From the NCBI GenBank assembly GCA_964450385.1, contig CAYVEC010000006.1, positions 12,636 through 76,635 of the forward strand: 64,000 bases of DNA, given 5' to 3'. The notes beneath the pieces are model-generated. The model ran no database searches and had not been told where the DNA came from. It was given only the letters and a program-made list of their open reading frames with translations. Below are positions 8,475 to 17,403 of the stretch, one piece after another (the stretch's first letter is position 1; the number at the start of each line of letters is the position of its first letter). A program made the translations under genes and the position numbers. Source of the stretch: JAKLFA01 sp964450385. Its GTDB lineage: Bacteria > Omnitrophota > Gorgyraeia > Zapsychrales > JANLHA01.

Positions 8475-9830
8475 ATGTCCCGCGAGGTGAACGAACAAGA
8501 TCTTTTTGATGAGGATAGGGAGAGGGCCGAGCTCAAAACGACACCGCTCAGTGCTCGGATGCGCCCCCGGTCTCTTGAGGAATATGTGGGACAGTCGCAT
8601 ATCCTCGGGCCGGGCAAACTTTTGACCCGGGCCATTGAAGCCGACCGGATCACGTCGCTGATCCTGTACGGTCCTCCCGGCACTGGGAAGACGACCCTGG
8701 CCTTCTGCATCAGCGCCAAGACCAAGGCGGTTTTTGAACGCGTCAACGCCGTGTCCTCAAATGTCGAGGAGCTCCGGAGGGTCATTGCCGGGGCCCAAAA
8801 CCGGCGCCGGAATTTTGCTCACAAAACGATCGTCTTTATTGACGAGATCCATCGATTTAATAAAGCGCAACAGGACGTATTCATGCCCGATGTTGAAAAT
8901 GGCAACATCGTGTTGATCGGGGCCACGACATTAAACCCTTTTTTTTCCTTAGTAAGTCCTTTATTATCAAGATCTTTGGTTTTTGAGCTCGAGCCGCTTT
9001 CGCCTGAGGAGATCGTTGTTTTGCTTCAAAGGGCGGTCGCGGATCCCGAGCGGGGGCTAGGGGAACTCCGCGTTGACGCGGACCCCGAGGCTTTGCGGTT
9101 TTTAGCGGAGACGAGCGATGGGGACGCCCGCCGGGCCTTGAATGCCCTGGAGATCGGATGCGTGACAACGCCGAAGGGCAAGGACGGCGTCGTTCGGTTT
9201 ACGCTCGAGGCCGCTGAGCAGTCAATCCAAAAGAAGCAGGTTCAATATGACCGGAGCGGTGACGGGCATTATGATACGATCTCGGCGTTTATTAAATCGA
9301 TGCGCGGGTCTGATCCGGATGCGGCGCTCTACTGGCTGGCCAAAATGCTGTATGCCGGCGAAGACCCACGATTTATTGCCCGACGCCTCGCGATCTGCGC
9401 GGCCGAGGACGTCGGGAATGCGGACCCACAGGCGCTGGTCCTGGCCATGGCGGCTTTTAACGCTGTTGAAATGATCGGCTTGCCCGAGGCCCGGATCCCT
9501 CTTGCGCAGGCGGTCACCTATGTGGCTTGTGCCCCAAAATCAAATGCGGCTTATTTGGGGATCGCTCAGGCGATGGAGGACGTCACGACCCGTCGGATCC
9601 AGGAGGTTCCGGTCCATTTAAAAGACGCCCATTACCGTGGGGCCCAACAACTTGGCCACGGTGAGGGGTATAAATACGCGCATGATTATAAAGACCACTT
9701 TGTCCCGCAGGAATATATGCCGAAGGATGTTTCGTATTACCATCCCACGGATCAGGGATATGAGGCTAAGATCCAGGAGCGGATAAAGCGGCGAACTGGA
9801 GATAAAAAGCGGGGGACGGATAAAGTTTGA
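8475..9830 (+). CDS. rarA: Replication-associated recombination protein A (AAA+ ATPase, RarA/MgsA)
   Basis: RarA acts at stalled replication forks. The 451-residue protein shows a RarA N-terminus (PLSARMRPRSLEEYVGQSHI), Walker A GPPGTGKTT, Walker B VFIDEIHRF, sensor 1 GATT and the C-terminal tetramerisation region with YWLAKMLYAGEDP and IARRLAICAAEDVG. The frame is open back to 8301, but that part is the 6S RNA. I chose the ATG at 8475 because AAGGAAG at 8463-8469 precedes it and MSREVNEQDLF is a normal RarA start. It is probably transcribed by read-through from the 6S promoter. Confidence 0.94.
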   Translation: MSREVNEQDLFDEDRERAELKTTPLSARMRPRSLEEYVGQSHILGPGKLLTRAIEADRITSLILYGPPGTGKTTLAFCISAKTKAVFERVNAVSSNVEELRRVIAGAQNRRRNFAHKTIVFIDEIHRFNKAQQDVFMPDVENGNIVLIGATTLNPFFSLVSPLLSRSLVFELEPLSPEEIVVLLQRAVADPERGLGELRVDADPEALRFLAETSDGDARRALNALEIGCVTTPKGKDGVVRFTLEAAEQSIQKKQVQYDRSGDGHYDTISAFIKSMRGSDPDAALYWLAKMLYAGEDPRFIARRLAICAAEDVGNADPQALVLAMAAFNAVEMIGLPEARIPLAQAVTYVACAPKSNAAYLGIAQAMEDVTTRRIQEVPVHLKDAHYRGAQQLGHGEGYKYAHDYKDHFVPQEYMPKDVSYYHPTDQGYEAKIQERIKRRTGDKKRGTDKV

Positions 9831-9900
9831 TAAAAAGACAAAGTTTATGGTTTTTTGATCATTGGACAGGTGCGAGCACTCGGTGGAAAATAATTTTTTG

Positions 9901-9929
9901 TTGAGATAAAAAATGAAACATGGTATTAT
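9901..9929 (+). promoter_or_regulatory. Promoter upstream of 5-formyl-THF cyclo-ligase
   Basis: TTGAGA (9901-9906), a 17-nt spacer and TATTAT (9924-9929) preceded by TGG form a near-consensus sigma70-type promoter. It gives a leader of about 50 nt. A short AAGCC/GGCTT hairpin lies within the leader. Confidence 0.6.
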
Positions 9930-9987
9930 TATACTCTGTTAAATATAACTGCTTTAGATTGAAAGCCTTTGGTGGCTTCTGAAACTT

Positions 9988-10563
9988 TTGGATGTACAAC
10001 AGGTGAAAGAAAACGAAAAAACAGTTATCCGGCAACGAATACGGAGTTTATTAAACAATCAAAAGGAGGAGGATCGGCTGGTCAAGAGCCGCGTGATTGC
10101 GGAGCGGTTTTTTGATCTGCCCGAAGTGTCAGCAGCTCAAACAATCTTGTTTTATGCGTCGTTTGCAGGCGAGGTTGAGACGTTTGAGATGATGAGGAAG
10201 GCACAATCAATAGGTAAGCGGATCGCGTTACCCTGTGTCAACAAGGAAACAATGGAGTTCCTTCCTAAGGAAGTCAGAGACCTAGATCATGATTTGGAAC
10301 AAGGACCGTATACAATCAGGCAGCCCAAGACACGAACAGCCCGTGACATCGATCTCCAGGAGATTGGTGTGGTTGTTGTGCCTGGGCTTGCTTTTGATGC
10401 ACTGAATTATCGTCTAGGTCGAGGCGCAGGGTATTATGATCGTTTTTTAGCACGCTTATCCCCGAGGACATCCACGGTTGGTCTTGCCTTTGATTTTCAA
10501 TTGGTATCACGTCTGCCTGTTGAGCCGCACGATATTCGGGTGGGTCGCGTTCTGAGTCATTAG
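9988..10563 (+). CDS. 5-formyltetrahydrofolate cyclo-ligase
   Basis: Converts 5-formyl-THF to 5,10-methenyl-THF with ATP in folate one-carbon metabolism. The family signature is clear: VPGLAFDALNYRLGRGAGYYDRF at about residues 130-152, an N-terminal basic helix (RQRIRSLLNNQ) and the FYASFAGEVET segment. At 191 residues it is the usual size. The start is uncertain: TTG at 9988 lacks a clear ribosome binding site, and an in-frame GTG at 10003 is possible. Its neighbourhood with rarA and 6S RNA mirrors the 6S-ygfA linkage of proteobacteria. Confidence 0.93.
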   Translation: MDVQQVKENEKTVIRQRIRSLLNNQKEEDRLVKSRVIAERFFDLPEVSAAQTILFYASFAGEVETFEMMRKAQSIGKRIALPCVNKETMEFLPKEVRDLDHDLEQGPYTIRQPKTRTARDIDLQEIGVVVVPGLAFDALNYRLGRGAGYYDRFLARLSPRTSTVGLAFDFQLVSRLPVEPHDIRVGRVLSH

Positions 10564-10632
10564 CTTAGGGTTACGGGAGTTTTCATTTTAATAAAGGCAG
10601 GAGCCTTTTTGTCATCATAAAGGGAGCGCAAC

Positions 10633-12207
10633 ATGACGATGGAACCAATGGTTGTGAAGGGGCTAGAGATCACCGTGGCGTTTGTGGTTGGAGGGGGTCT
10701 GGGGATCTTATGGAGGACCTATTTTGCCAATAAACGCATTCAGGAGGCTGAGGAGAAGGCCCAGAAGTTAAAGGAGTTCGCGGAACGCGAGGCGATGAGC
10801 CACCGGAAAGAGGCGGAGATCGCGAGCAAGGACATGTTGATCAAGCTCCGGCAGGAGTTTGAACGCGAGACCAAGGGGCGCCGTGAGGAGCTGGCCACCC
10901 TGGAGAAGCGGCTGCATCAAAAAGAAGAGAATATCGATAAACGGGTGGACCTTTTAGAGAAAAAGGAAAAGGATATCGAGGCGCGCACGGTCGCGGTTCG
11001 GGAGAAAGAGGACGCCCTGGGGCAGAAAGAGAAAGAGCTCGTGTCGCTCGTTGATGAGGAAAAGCGTCGGCTTCAGGAGATGTCGTCGATGACCTCTGAG
11101 CAGGCCAAGGCCTTGTTATTATCGCGGGTCGATGAGGAGCTCGCCCAGGAGAAGGCCACGCGGATCCGTCAGGCTGAGGACGAGATCAAGGAGCGCAGCG
11201 AGAAGACCGCGCAGCATATTTTGACGACGGCGATCCAGCGGTGCGCTTCGGACCATACGGCCGAGACGACGCTCAGTGTCGTGGCCCTGCCGAGCGACGA
11301 GATGAAGGGGCGGATCATCGGCCGCGAGGGACGGAATATCCGGGCCCTTGAGATGGCGACTGGGGTCGATATTATCATCGATGATACCCCTGAGGCGGTT
11401 ACGATCTCGGGGTTTGATATGATGCGCCGGGAGATCGCGCGCATCGCCCTTGAGAAATTGATCGCTGACGGCCGGATCCATCCCGGGCGGATTGAGGAGG
11501 TTGTCGAAAAGGCGAAGAAGGACATTGAACAGAAAATTAAAGAAGAGGGGGATAAGGCTGCTTTTGAACTTGGCATCCATCGCATGCATCCCGAGCTGTT
11601 GAAGCTTGTTGGGCGGCTTAAGTACCGAACGAGCTTCGGACAGAATGCTCTCATTCACACGAAAGAGGTTGCCCAGCTGATGGGGTTGATGTCGACTCAG
11701 CTTGGTTTTGATCCGAAGGTCGCGGTGCGTGTCGGACTGCTCCATGACATCGGTAAGATCGTGGCCCAGGAAGTTGAGGAAGGGACGCACGCGATCGTTG
11801 GGGCTAATCTTGCGAAGAAATACGGCGAAAGCGAGCTTGTGGTCAATGCCATTGCCGCCCATCATGAGGAGGTCGAAAGCACCTCGCTTTATGGGGTCCT
11901 GCTTTGTGCAGCCGACGCTGTGAGCGCGGCGCGGCCGGGCGCGCGCGCCGAGACGCTTGAAATTTATGTGAAGCGTCTCGAGAGTCTCGAGAAGATCGCG
12001 AATGCGTTTAAGGGCGTGGATAAGGCGTATGCCCTTCAGGCCGGGCGCGAAGTCCGGATCATGGTCTGCCCGGAAAAGGTCAACGATGATGAGGCGATCG
12101 TCATGGCCCGCGACATCCGCAAGCGTGTTGAGCAGGAGCTTGAGTATCCCGGCCAGATCAAGGTGATCGTGGTTCGAGAGACGCGCGCGGTTGAATACGC
12201 CAAGTAA
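10633..12207 (+). CDS. rny: Ribonuclease Y
   Basis: Membrane-anchored endoribonuclease that initiates mRNA decay. The 524-residue protein has an N-terminal membrane segment (residues 8-28), a long charged coiled coil to about 200, a KH domain containing MKGRIIGREGRNIRALE and an HD domain with LLHDIGKI near residue 375 and AAHHEE near 415. AAAGGGAG lies 6 nt before the ATG. The next gene is the YmdB-type phosphodiesterase, the same rny-ymdB pairing as in Bacillus subtilis. Confidence 0.96.
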   Translation: MTMEPMVVKGLEITVAFVVGGGLGILWRTYFANKRIQEAEEKAQKLKEFAEREAMSHRKEAEIASKDMLIKLRQEFERETKGRREELATLEKRLHQKEENIDKRVDLLEKKEKDIEARTVAVREKEDALGQKEKELVSLVDEEKRRLQEMSSMTSEQAKALLLSRVDEELAQEKATRIRQAEDEIKERSEKTAQHILTTAIQRCASDHTAETTLSVVALPSDEMKGRIIGREGRNIRALEMATGVDIIIDDTPEAVTISGFDMMRREIARIALEKLIADGRIHPGRIEEVVEKAKKDIEQKIKEEGDKAAFELGIHRMHPELLKLVGRLKYRTSFGQNALIHTKEVAQLMGLMSTQLGFDPKVAVRVGLLHDIGKIVAQEVEEGTHAIVGANLAKKYGESELVVNAIAAHHEEVESTSLYGVLLCAADAVSAARPGARAETLEIYVKRLESLEKIANAFKGVDKAYALQAGREVRIMVCPEKVNDDEAIVMARDIRKRVEQELEYPGQIKVIVVRETRAVEYAK

Positions 12208-12231
12208 CGGGACCGAGGAAAGGGACTGTTC

Positions 12232-13035
12232 ATGAATATTCTCTGTGTCGGCGATGTGGTCGGGAAGCCGGGACGCGAGGTGCTTGAAGAACAGGTGCCG
12301 CTGCTCCGCGATGAATTTCATCTCGACTGTGTGATCGTCAACGCAGAGAACGCGGCGGGCGGGTCCGGACTCACCGAACGTCTCGCGAAACAGTTCTTTC
12401 GGGTCGGCTGTGACGTTCTCACTCTTGGGGATCATGCCTGGGACAGGGAGGACGAAATTGATTTTTTTAAAACCGAGCCCCGCGTTGTCCGTCCGGCGAA
12501 TTTTCCTGACGGGGCCCCCGGGATCGGGTGGACGGTTGTTCAGGCGGGCCAGGGGCATAAGGTCGGGGTGATTAGTCTTCTGGGGCGGGTGTTCGTGAAG
12601 TATTATACCGACTGTCCGTTCCGCGCTGCGTCGGCGATCATTGAGCAGATCAGGCGCGAGACCCCCGTGATCGTTGTGGATTTTCATGCCGAGGCCACGA
12701 GTGAAAAGATCGCCCTCGGCTGGTATTTAGACGGCCTGGTCTCGGCCGTGGTCGGGACCCACACGCATATCCAGACGGCGGATGAAAAGGTCCTGCCCAA
12801 GGGGACGGCGTATATCACGGACCTCGGCATGACAGGGCCGTATGATTCGGTGATCGGGCAGAAGAAAGAAAAGATCATCCGAAAATTTTTAACGGGACTG
12901 CCGACACGGTTTGAGGTCGCTAAGGATGACGCCGTTCTTCATGGTGTTGTTTGCCAGATCAATGATGAGACCGGCCTTGCCACGAATGTGACACGTATAC
13001 AAAGGAGGCTGCAATGTCCCCATGGGAAGGATTGA
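12232..13035 (+). CDS. YmdB-family metallophosphoesterase (TIGR00282)
   Basis: Predicted cyclic-nucleotide phosphodiesterase of the YmdB family, with a dinuclear metal site. Metal ligands appear in CVGDVVGKPGR, VNAENAAGG, TLGDHAW and VDFHAEATSEK, with VVGTHTHIQTADE near residue 180. Its 267 residues match the family. It starts 24 bp after rny; in Firmicutes these two genes are cotranscribed and YmdB influences biofilm and sporulation decisions. The role here is inferred from that family. Its 3' end overlaps the PilZ gene by 22 bp. Confidence 0.93.
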   Translation: MNILCVGDVVGKPGREVLEEQVPLLRDEFHLDCVIVNAENAAGGSGLTERLAKQFFRVGCDVLTLGDHAWDREDEIDFFKTEPRVVRPANFPDGAPGIGWTVVQAGQGHKVGVISLLGRVFVKYYTDCPFRAASAIIEQIRRETPVIVVDFHAEATSEKIALGWYLDGLVSAVVGTHTHIQTADEKVLPKGTAYITDLGMTGPYDSVIGQKKEKIIRKFLTGLPTRFEVAKDDAVLHGVVCQINDETGLATNVTRIQRRLQCPHGKD

Positions 13036-13382
13036 ACCGACGCAGATTTCCACGTGTGAATTATCCGTGCATGGTCACGGTCTGGCAGGCCGACGACAAC
13101 TCGAAGGTGTTCCTGACCCATACAGAAAATCTTGGGGTTGGTGGGATCTGTGTCGTTTTTAATTGGCGGGTGGAGCTCTTCACGCCGGTCACCCTCGAGA
13201 TCGATCTCATGGATATGGACGACCATGTGCGCTGTAAGGGCAAGGTTGTCTGGAGCGTTCAGCACAAAGAGCCGGATTCGCGGAAGCCGGTGTCGTTCGA
13301 TGTCGGGGTTGAATTTGTTGATCTGCGGGATGAGGATCGGACTCGGATCGAAACGATTATAAAGAAACTGACGAAATACTGA
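13014..13382 (+). CDS. PilZ domain protein
   Basis: A 122-residue single PilZ domain, probably a cyclic-di-GMP receptor. The two binding motifs are recognisable: an arginine-rich RRRFPRVNYP near residue 9 (RxxxR type) and NLGVGGICV near residue 42, standing in for (D/N)xSxxG with Ser replaced by Gly-Val. The ATG has the strong ribosome binding site AAGGAGG at 13002-13008 and lies inside the end of the upstream phosphodiesterase gene. Pairing a nucleotide phosphodiesterase with a nucleotide receptor is suggestive, but YmdB enzymes are not classic c-di-GMP hydrolases. The altered second motif could weaken ligand binding. Confidence 0.8.
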   Translation: MSPWEGLNRRRFPRVNYPCMVTVWQADDNSKVFLTHTENLGVGGICVVFNWRVELFTPVTLEIDLMDMDDHVRCKGKVVWSVQHKEPDSRKPVSFDVGVEFVDLRDEDRTRIETIIKKLTKY

Positions 13383-13384
13383 CG

Positions 13385-14656
13385 ATGATTAAAACGCGTT
13401 TTGCCCCAAGTCCGACGGGAATGCTTCATATTGGTGGTGCGCGCACCGCGTTGTTTAATTGGATGTACGCGCGGTCGCAGGGCGGTGTCTTTGTCCTTCG
13501 GATCGAGGACACGGACCTCCAGCGGTCCCGGAAAGAATATCTTGATGAGATCTTGACCAGCATGCGTTGGCTTGGGCTGGACTGGGATGAATTTTATCAG
13601 CAGGGCGAGCGCTTTGAGTTATACAGGTCCTATGCCCGGACGCTTGTTGAGGGCGGCCTTGCTTATGAGGACGGGAGCGCTGTGATTCTGCGGATGCCCG
13701 ATGAGGACATCACGTTCTTTGATATCATTCGGGGAGAGGTTCGGTTCGAGGCCGGGACTATGAACGACCAGGTCCTCATGAAATCTGACGGGACCCCGAC
13801 GTATAGTTTTGCCTGTGTGATCGATGACGCCCTCATGGAGATCTCGCACGTCATCCGCGGCGAGGATCACATTTCCAACACACCGAAACAGATCGCGATG
13901 TATCGCGCTTTGGGGTTTAAGGCCCCTAAATTCGCCCATCTCCCTCTCATTATGGATGAAGAGGGGGGGCGGATGTCGAAACGCAGTGGAGCAACGGCGG
14001 TGAGCGAATATCGCGCGCAGGGATTTTTGGCGTCGGCCTTGGTTAACTATCTGATGCTTCTCGGGTGGTCGCCGGGCAACAATCAGGAGATTGTGGACCT
14101 TTCCGCCGCCGTCAAACAATTCTCGGTGAAGAAGATCAATAAGGCCGCAGCGGCTTTCTCGATGGACAAGCTCCGTTGGGTGAACGGGCAGTATATCAAA
14201 AAGATGAGCCCGGCTGCGCTCGTCGATGTTGTGGCCCCGTTTTTGATCAGCCGGGGATGGATCACAGAGGATTATGATAGAAAAAGGCTTCAAAAGATTG
14301 TAGAATTATACCAATCGCGCATGACGGATATTGAGGAGTTTGTGGCGAGGACGGCCTATATTTTTCAAGATGAGATGGTGATCGATGATGACCTGCGGGC
14401 TCAGCACCTGACCGCCCCGACGCGACGCTTATGCGAAGGGCTGGCGGAGCGGCTTGCTGGTGTTGAGTGTTTTGTTTCCCAGGAGATCGAGGCCGCGATC
14501 CGCGCCTTTGCCGAAGAGCAGGGGATCGGGATGTCGGAGATCGTTCATCCGGTCCGCGTTGTTCTAACTGGAAGCGTCGTCGGTCCAGGACTGTTTGAGA
14601 TGATCGAGGTGTTGGGGAAGGAACGCACGATCGGGCGGTTGCGGGCGGTAGCCTAA
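13385..14656 (+). CDS. gltX: Glutamyl-tRNA synthetase
   Basis: Class I synthetase charging tRNA-Glu. The HIGH motif appears as FAPSPTGMLHIGGARTA at residues 6-22 and KMSKS as GGRMSKRSGA near residue 197. IEDTD and the GEDHISNTPKQ helix are present. At 423 residues it is shorter than the usual 460-490, with the shortening in the anticodon-binding half. A dedicated GlnRS and tRNA-Gln are encoded just downstream, so this enzyme need not misacylate tRNA-Gln. The gene starts 2 bp after the PilZ gene. Confidence 0.94.
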   Translation: MIKTRFAPSPTGMLHIGGARTALFNWMYARSQGGVFVLRIEDTDLQRSRKEYLDEILTSMRWLGLDWDEFYQQGERFELYRSYARTLVEGGLAYEDGSAVILRMPDEDITFFDIIRGEVRFEAGTMNDQVLMKSDGTPTYSFACVIDDALMEISHVIRGEDHISNTPKQIAMYRALGFKAPKFAHLPLIMDEEGGRMSKRSGATAVSEYRAQGFLASALVNYLMLLGWSPGNNQEIVDLSAAVKQFSVKKINKAAAAFSMDKLRWVNGQYIKKMSPAALVDVVAPFLISRGWITEDYDRKRLQKIVELYQSRMTDIEEFVARTAYIFQDEMVIDDDLRAQHLTAPTRRLCEGLAERLAGVECFVSQEIEAAIRAFAEEQGIGMSEIVHPVRVVLTGSVVGPGLFEMIEVLGKERTIGRLRAVA

Positions 14657-14668
14657 CAGGGGGGAAAT

Positions 14669-14827
14669 ATGGGACGATGCCGTGTGGTGTTGATGGTGTT
14701 GTTGGTATGGGGGGCGGGGATGGTCGCCGGGTGTACGGCAAGCTCGCACGGAACAGAGAGTGTCGTGGATAAGACGCTTAATGCGATTGACCGGACTGAT
14801 CAGTGGATTAGGGAGAATTTGTGGTAG
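14669..14827 (+). CDS. Small lipoprotein, 52 residues
   Basis: A short open frame with a purine-rich ribosome binding site (AGGGGGGAAAT) immediately before the ATG. The product starts MGRCRVVLMVLLVWGAGMVAGC: a basic start, a hydrophobic stretch and the lipobox VAGC, with the lipidated Cys at residue 22. About 30 mature residues follow (TASSHGTESV to IRENLW), with heptad-like spacing suggesting an amphipathic helix. No homologue is recognised. It sits 12 bp after gltX, so it may be the last gene of that operon. Function unknown. Confidence 0.6.
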   Translation: MGRCRVVLMVLLVWGAGMVAGCTASSHGTESVVDKTLNAIDRTDQWIRENLW

Positions 14828-14859
14828 GACGCGCTTAGGCGCTGAGGAAAAGATAGCAT

Positions 14860-14933
14860 TGCTCCGTGGTGTAACGGTAACACACTTGACTCTGGATCAA
14901 GCGTTTCTGGTTCGAATCCAGACGGGGCAGCCA
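14860..14933 (+). tRNA. tRNA-Gln(CTG)
   Basis: Cloverleaf with acceptor TGCTCCG/CGGGGCA, D-arm GGTGTAACGGTAACAC, anticodon stem CTTGA/TCAAG with loop CTCTGGA (anticodon CTG), T-arm CTGGTTCGAATCCAG, discriminator G and encoded CCA (14931-14933). It lies 52 bp upstream of the gene for its own synthetase, glnS. Confidence 0.95.
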
Positions 14934-14984
14934 AATTTTATCAGGGTCGGCTCCTGAGGGCAGGGCGGATGTGGCGAGGTGTGT

Positions 14985-16682
14985 ATGAGCGAGGGACAAG
15001 GCGACCGTTCGCTAGACGTGATCCGGCAGGTGGTGGCCGACGATGTCGCGAGCGGCAAGAATAACGGGCGGGTCGTGACGCGCTTTCCGCCGGAGCCGAA
15101 CGGGTATCTTCACATCGGTCACGCAAAATCCATTTGTCTGAATTTCGGTATTGCCCGTGAGTTCGGCGGGCGGTGCCACCTGCGTTTCGACGACACAAAT
15201 CCCGCAAAAGAAGAACAGGAATATATCGATTCGATCAAGCACGATGTCTCGTGGCTCGGTTTTGATTGGGGGGTCCACGAGTATTACGCGTCGGACTATT
15301 TTGGACAGCTCTACGATTGGGCGGTCCTGCTCATCAAAAAAGGGAGGGCCTATGTTGACGACCTTTCCATGGACGAGATCCGGGCCTATCGGGGGACGCT
15401 CACCGAGCCGGGGCGCGAAAGCCCGCACCGGAACCGTTCGATTGAGGAGAATCTTGATCTCTTTGAGCGCATGAAACGCGGGGAATTCCCTGACGGGGCC
15501 AAGGTCCTTCGGGCGAAGATCGATATGGCCTCGCCGAACATCAATCTGCGCGATCCGGTTATGTACCGGATCCTTCACGCCGCGCATCCCCGCACGGGGG
15601 ACGCCTGGTGCATCTATCCCATGTATGATTTTGCCCACGGGCAATCCGACTCGATCGAGGGGATCACCCATTCGATCTGCACACTTGAGTTCGAGAATCA
15701 CCGGCCCTTGTATCACTGGTTCATTCAAGAGCTCGGGATCTTTCCGTCACAGCAATATGAATTCGCTCGGCTGAATTTAACATATACGGTTCTGAGCAAG
15801 CGAAAACTGCTCGAGCTCGTGACGGTCGGAGCGGTCTCGGGCTGGGATGATCCGAGGATGCCGACGCTTTCCGGGATCCGGCGCCGCGGATACACTGCGG
15901 AGGCCATCCGGGAGTTTTGCCGTCGCATTGGTGTTGCCCGCGTGGATGGAGTTGTGGACGTGGCCCTCCTGGAACACTGTCTTCGTGAGGACCTCAACCG
16001 ACGCGCCCTCAGGGTCATGGGGGTGCTTCGGCCGCTTAAGGTCGTGATCACGAATTATCCTGAGGGCATGAGCGAAGACGTCGAGGCGGTTAACAATCCT
16101 GAGGATGAGGCGACTGGAACACGGCGGGTGCCGTTCTCTCGGGAGCTCTACATTGAACACGATGATTTTATGGAGGATCCCCCTCGGCAGTTTCATCGTC
16201 TCGCGCCGGGGCGTGAGGTCCGATTGCGGTATGCCTACTTCATCACGTGTCAGGAGGCGGTTAAGGACGCCGCGGGAAAGATCGTTGAGCTCCGCTGTAC
16301 ATATGATCCGGCGACTCGAGGGGGCGACGCCCCGGATGGCCGGAAGGTGAAAGGGACGATCCACTGGGTATCGGTCCCCCACGCCATCAAGGTCGAAGCG
16401 CGGCTGTACGATCGGCTTTTTTCCGTTGAGGACCCGAACCAGGTTCCGGCAGGTCGTGATTTTAAAGAATTCCTGAACCCCCTCTCAGTCGAGACGGTCC
16501 CGTCGTGTTATGTCGAGCCGTCGTTGGCACATGCGGCGCTGGGGGTTCCCTATCAGTTTGAACGCAAGGGGTATTTCTGTCTTGACGGACAGGATTCGTC
16601 CCCGGGGCGGCTGGTGTTTAATCGCACGGTGACTTTGAAGGATTCCTGGGAAAAGATTGTCCAGCGGCAGCAGCCATCGTAG
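14985..16682 (+). CDS. glnS: Glutaminyl-tRNA synthetase
   Basis: Class I synthetase for direct charging of tRNA-Gln. It has PPEPNGYLHIGHAKSICLNFG (HIGH) near residue 30, the LRFDDTNP element, and TVLSKRKLLELV as the KMSKS equivalent near residue 270, followed by the two-barrel anticodon-binding region. At 565 residues it matches bacterial GlnRS. The ATG at 14985 follows GCGAGG; an in-frame GTG at 14979 is possible. Its presence means the organism can make Gln-tRNA without GatCAB. The linkage of tRNA-Gln to glnS would allow joint inheritance. Confidence 0.95.
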   Translation: MSEGQGDRSLDVIRQVVADDVASGKNNGRVVTRFPPEPNGYLHIGHAKSICLNFGIAREFGGRCHLRFDDTNPAKEEQEYIDSIKHDVSWLGFDWGVHEYYASDYFGQLYDWAVLLIKKGRAYVDDLSMDEIRAYRGTLTEPGRESPHRNRSIEENLDLFERMKRGEFPDGAKVLRAKIDMASPNINLRDPVMYRILHAAHPRTGDAWCIYPMYDFAHGQSDSIEGITHSICTLEFENHRPLYHWFIQELGIFPSQQYEFARLNLTYTVLSKRKLLELVTVGAVSGWDDPRMPTLSGIRRRGYTAEAIREFCRRIGVARVDGVVDVALLEHCLREDLNRRALRVMGVLRPLKVVITNYPEGMSEDVEAVNNPEDEATGTRRVPFSRELYIEHDDFMEDPPRQFHRLAPGREVRLRYAYFITCQEAVKDAAGKIVELRCTYDPATRGGDAPDGRKVKGTIHWVSVPHAIKVEARLYDRLFSVEDPNQVPAGRDFKEFLNPLSVETVPSCYVEPSLAHAALGVPYQFERKGYFCLDGQDSSPGRLVFNRTVTLKDSWEKIVQRQQPS

Positions 16683-16750
16683 ACAGGGGCCGGTCCGGCC
16701 GAGGCAGGAGTTTCGATCGGCGAGTCTTTGTCGGCGGATGAGGAACAGGC

Positions 16751-17371
16751 ATGAGGAAGTTTCCGCAGAAAACGATTTCCCGCGCGTTTGTCTATCTTCG
16801 GGCCCTCGACACCTTAATTTATGAGGGCGTTGCCCATATCTCGTCGCATCAACTCGGCATGATGACGGGATTCTCGGACGCGCAGATCCGTAAGGACATT
16901 TCGATCTTCGGGCGGGTGGGACGGCCTCGGATTGGCTACGACACGCAGACCCTCAAGAAACTCCTTGAAGACTTTATCGCGCAGCATGTGGTCCATGTCG
17001 TGCTTTTTGGCGTCGGGAACCTTGGGTCCGCGATCCTTCAGTATCCGGGTTTCCACGAGGACAAGGTCAAGATCGTCGCGGCCTTTGACCGGGACGAAAA
17101 AAAGACCGGCGCTGCGATTAATCGGATCATGGTCTATGCCGTGGACAAGGCGCCGGAGGTCATACCCAAAAAGCACATTGAGATCGGCGTGATCGCGACG
17201 CCCAAACAGGCGAGCCAGCAGACTGCGGACCTTCTTGTGGCGTGCGGGGTCAAGGGGATCATTAATTTTTCTCCGACGACGGTGACGGTCCCGAAGGATG
17301 TCTGCGTGAAGAACATTGATCTGGCCGTTGAGTTCTTATCGCTGTTTTATGACATGAAGACCGGACGGTGA
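16751..17371 (+). CDS. rex: Redox-sensing transcriptional repressor Rex
   Basis: Rex is a dimeric repressor that leaves DNA when the NADH/NAD+ ratio rises. The N-terminal winged helix contains the recognition region SSHQLGMMTGFSDAQIRKDIS; the Rossmann domain starts LFGVGNLGSAIL near residue 84; the C-terminal swapped helix ends with AVEFLSLFYD. At 206 residues it is the usual size. Rex commonly controls respiratory and fermentative genes. Here it lies upstream of the thiolase and the NADH-oxidising Na+-NQR operon, a likely but unproven target. I saw no obvious Rex operator in the 68-bp gap upstream. Confidence 0.93.
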   Translation: MRKFPQKTISRAFVYLRALDTLIYEGVAHISSHQLGMMTGFSDAQIRKDISIFGRVGRPRIGYDTQTLKKLLEDFIAQHVVHVVLFGVGNLGSAILQYPGFHEDKVKIVAAFDRDEKKTGAAINRIMVYAVDKAPEVIPKKHIEIGVIATPKQASQQTADLLVACGVKGIINFSPTTVTVPKDVCVKNIDLAVEFLSLFYDMKTGR

Positions 17372-17403
17372 GCGTGCCGGCCCGGGCAGAGGGGGAAGGG
17401 TCC

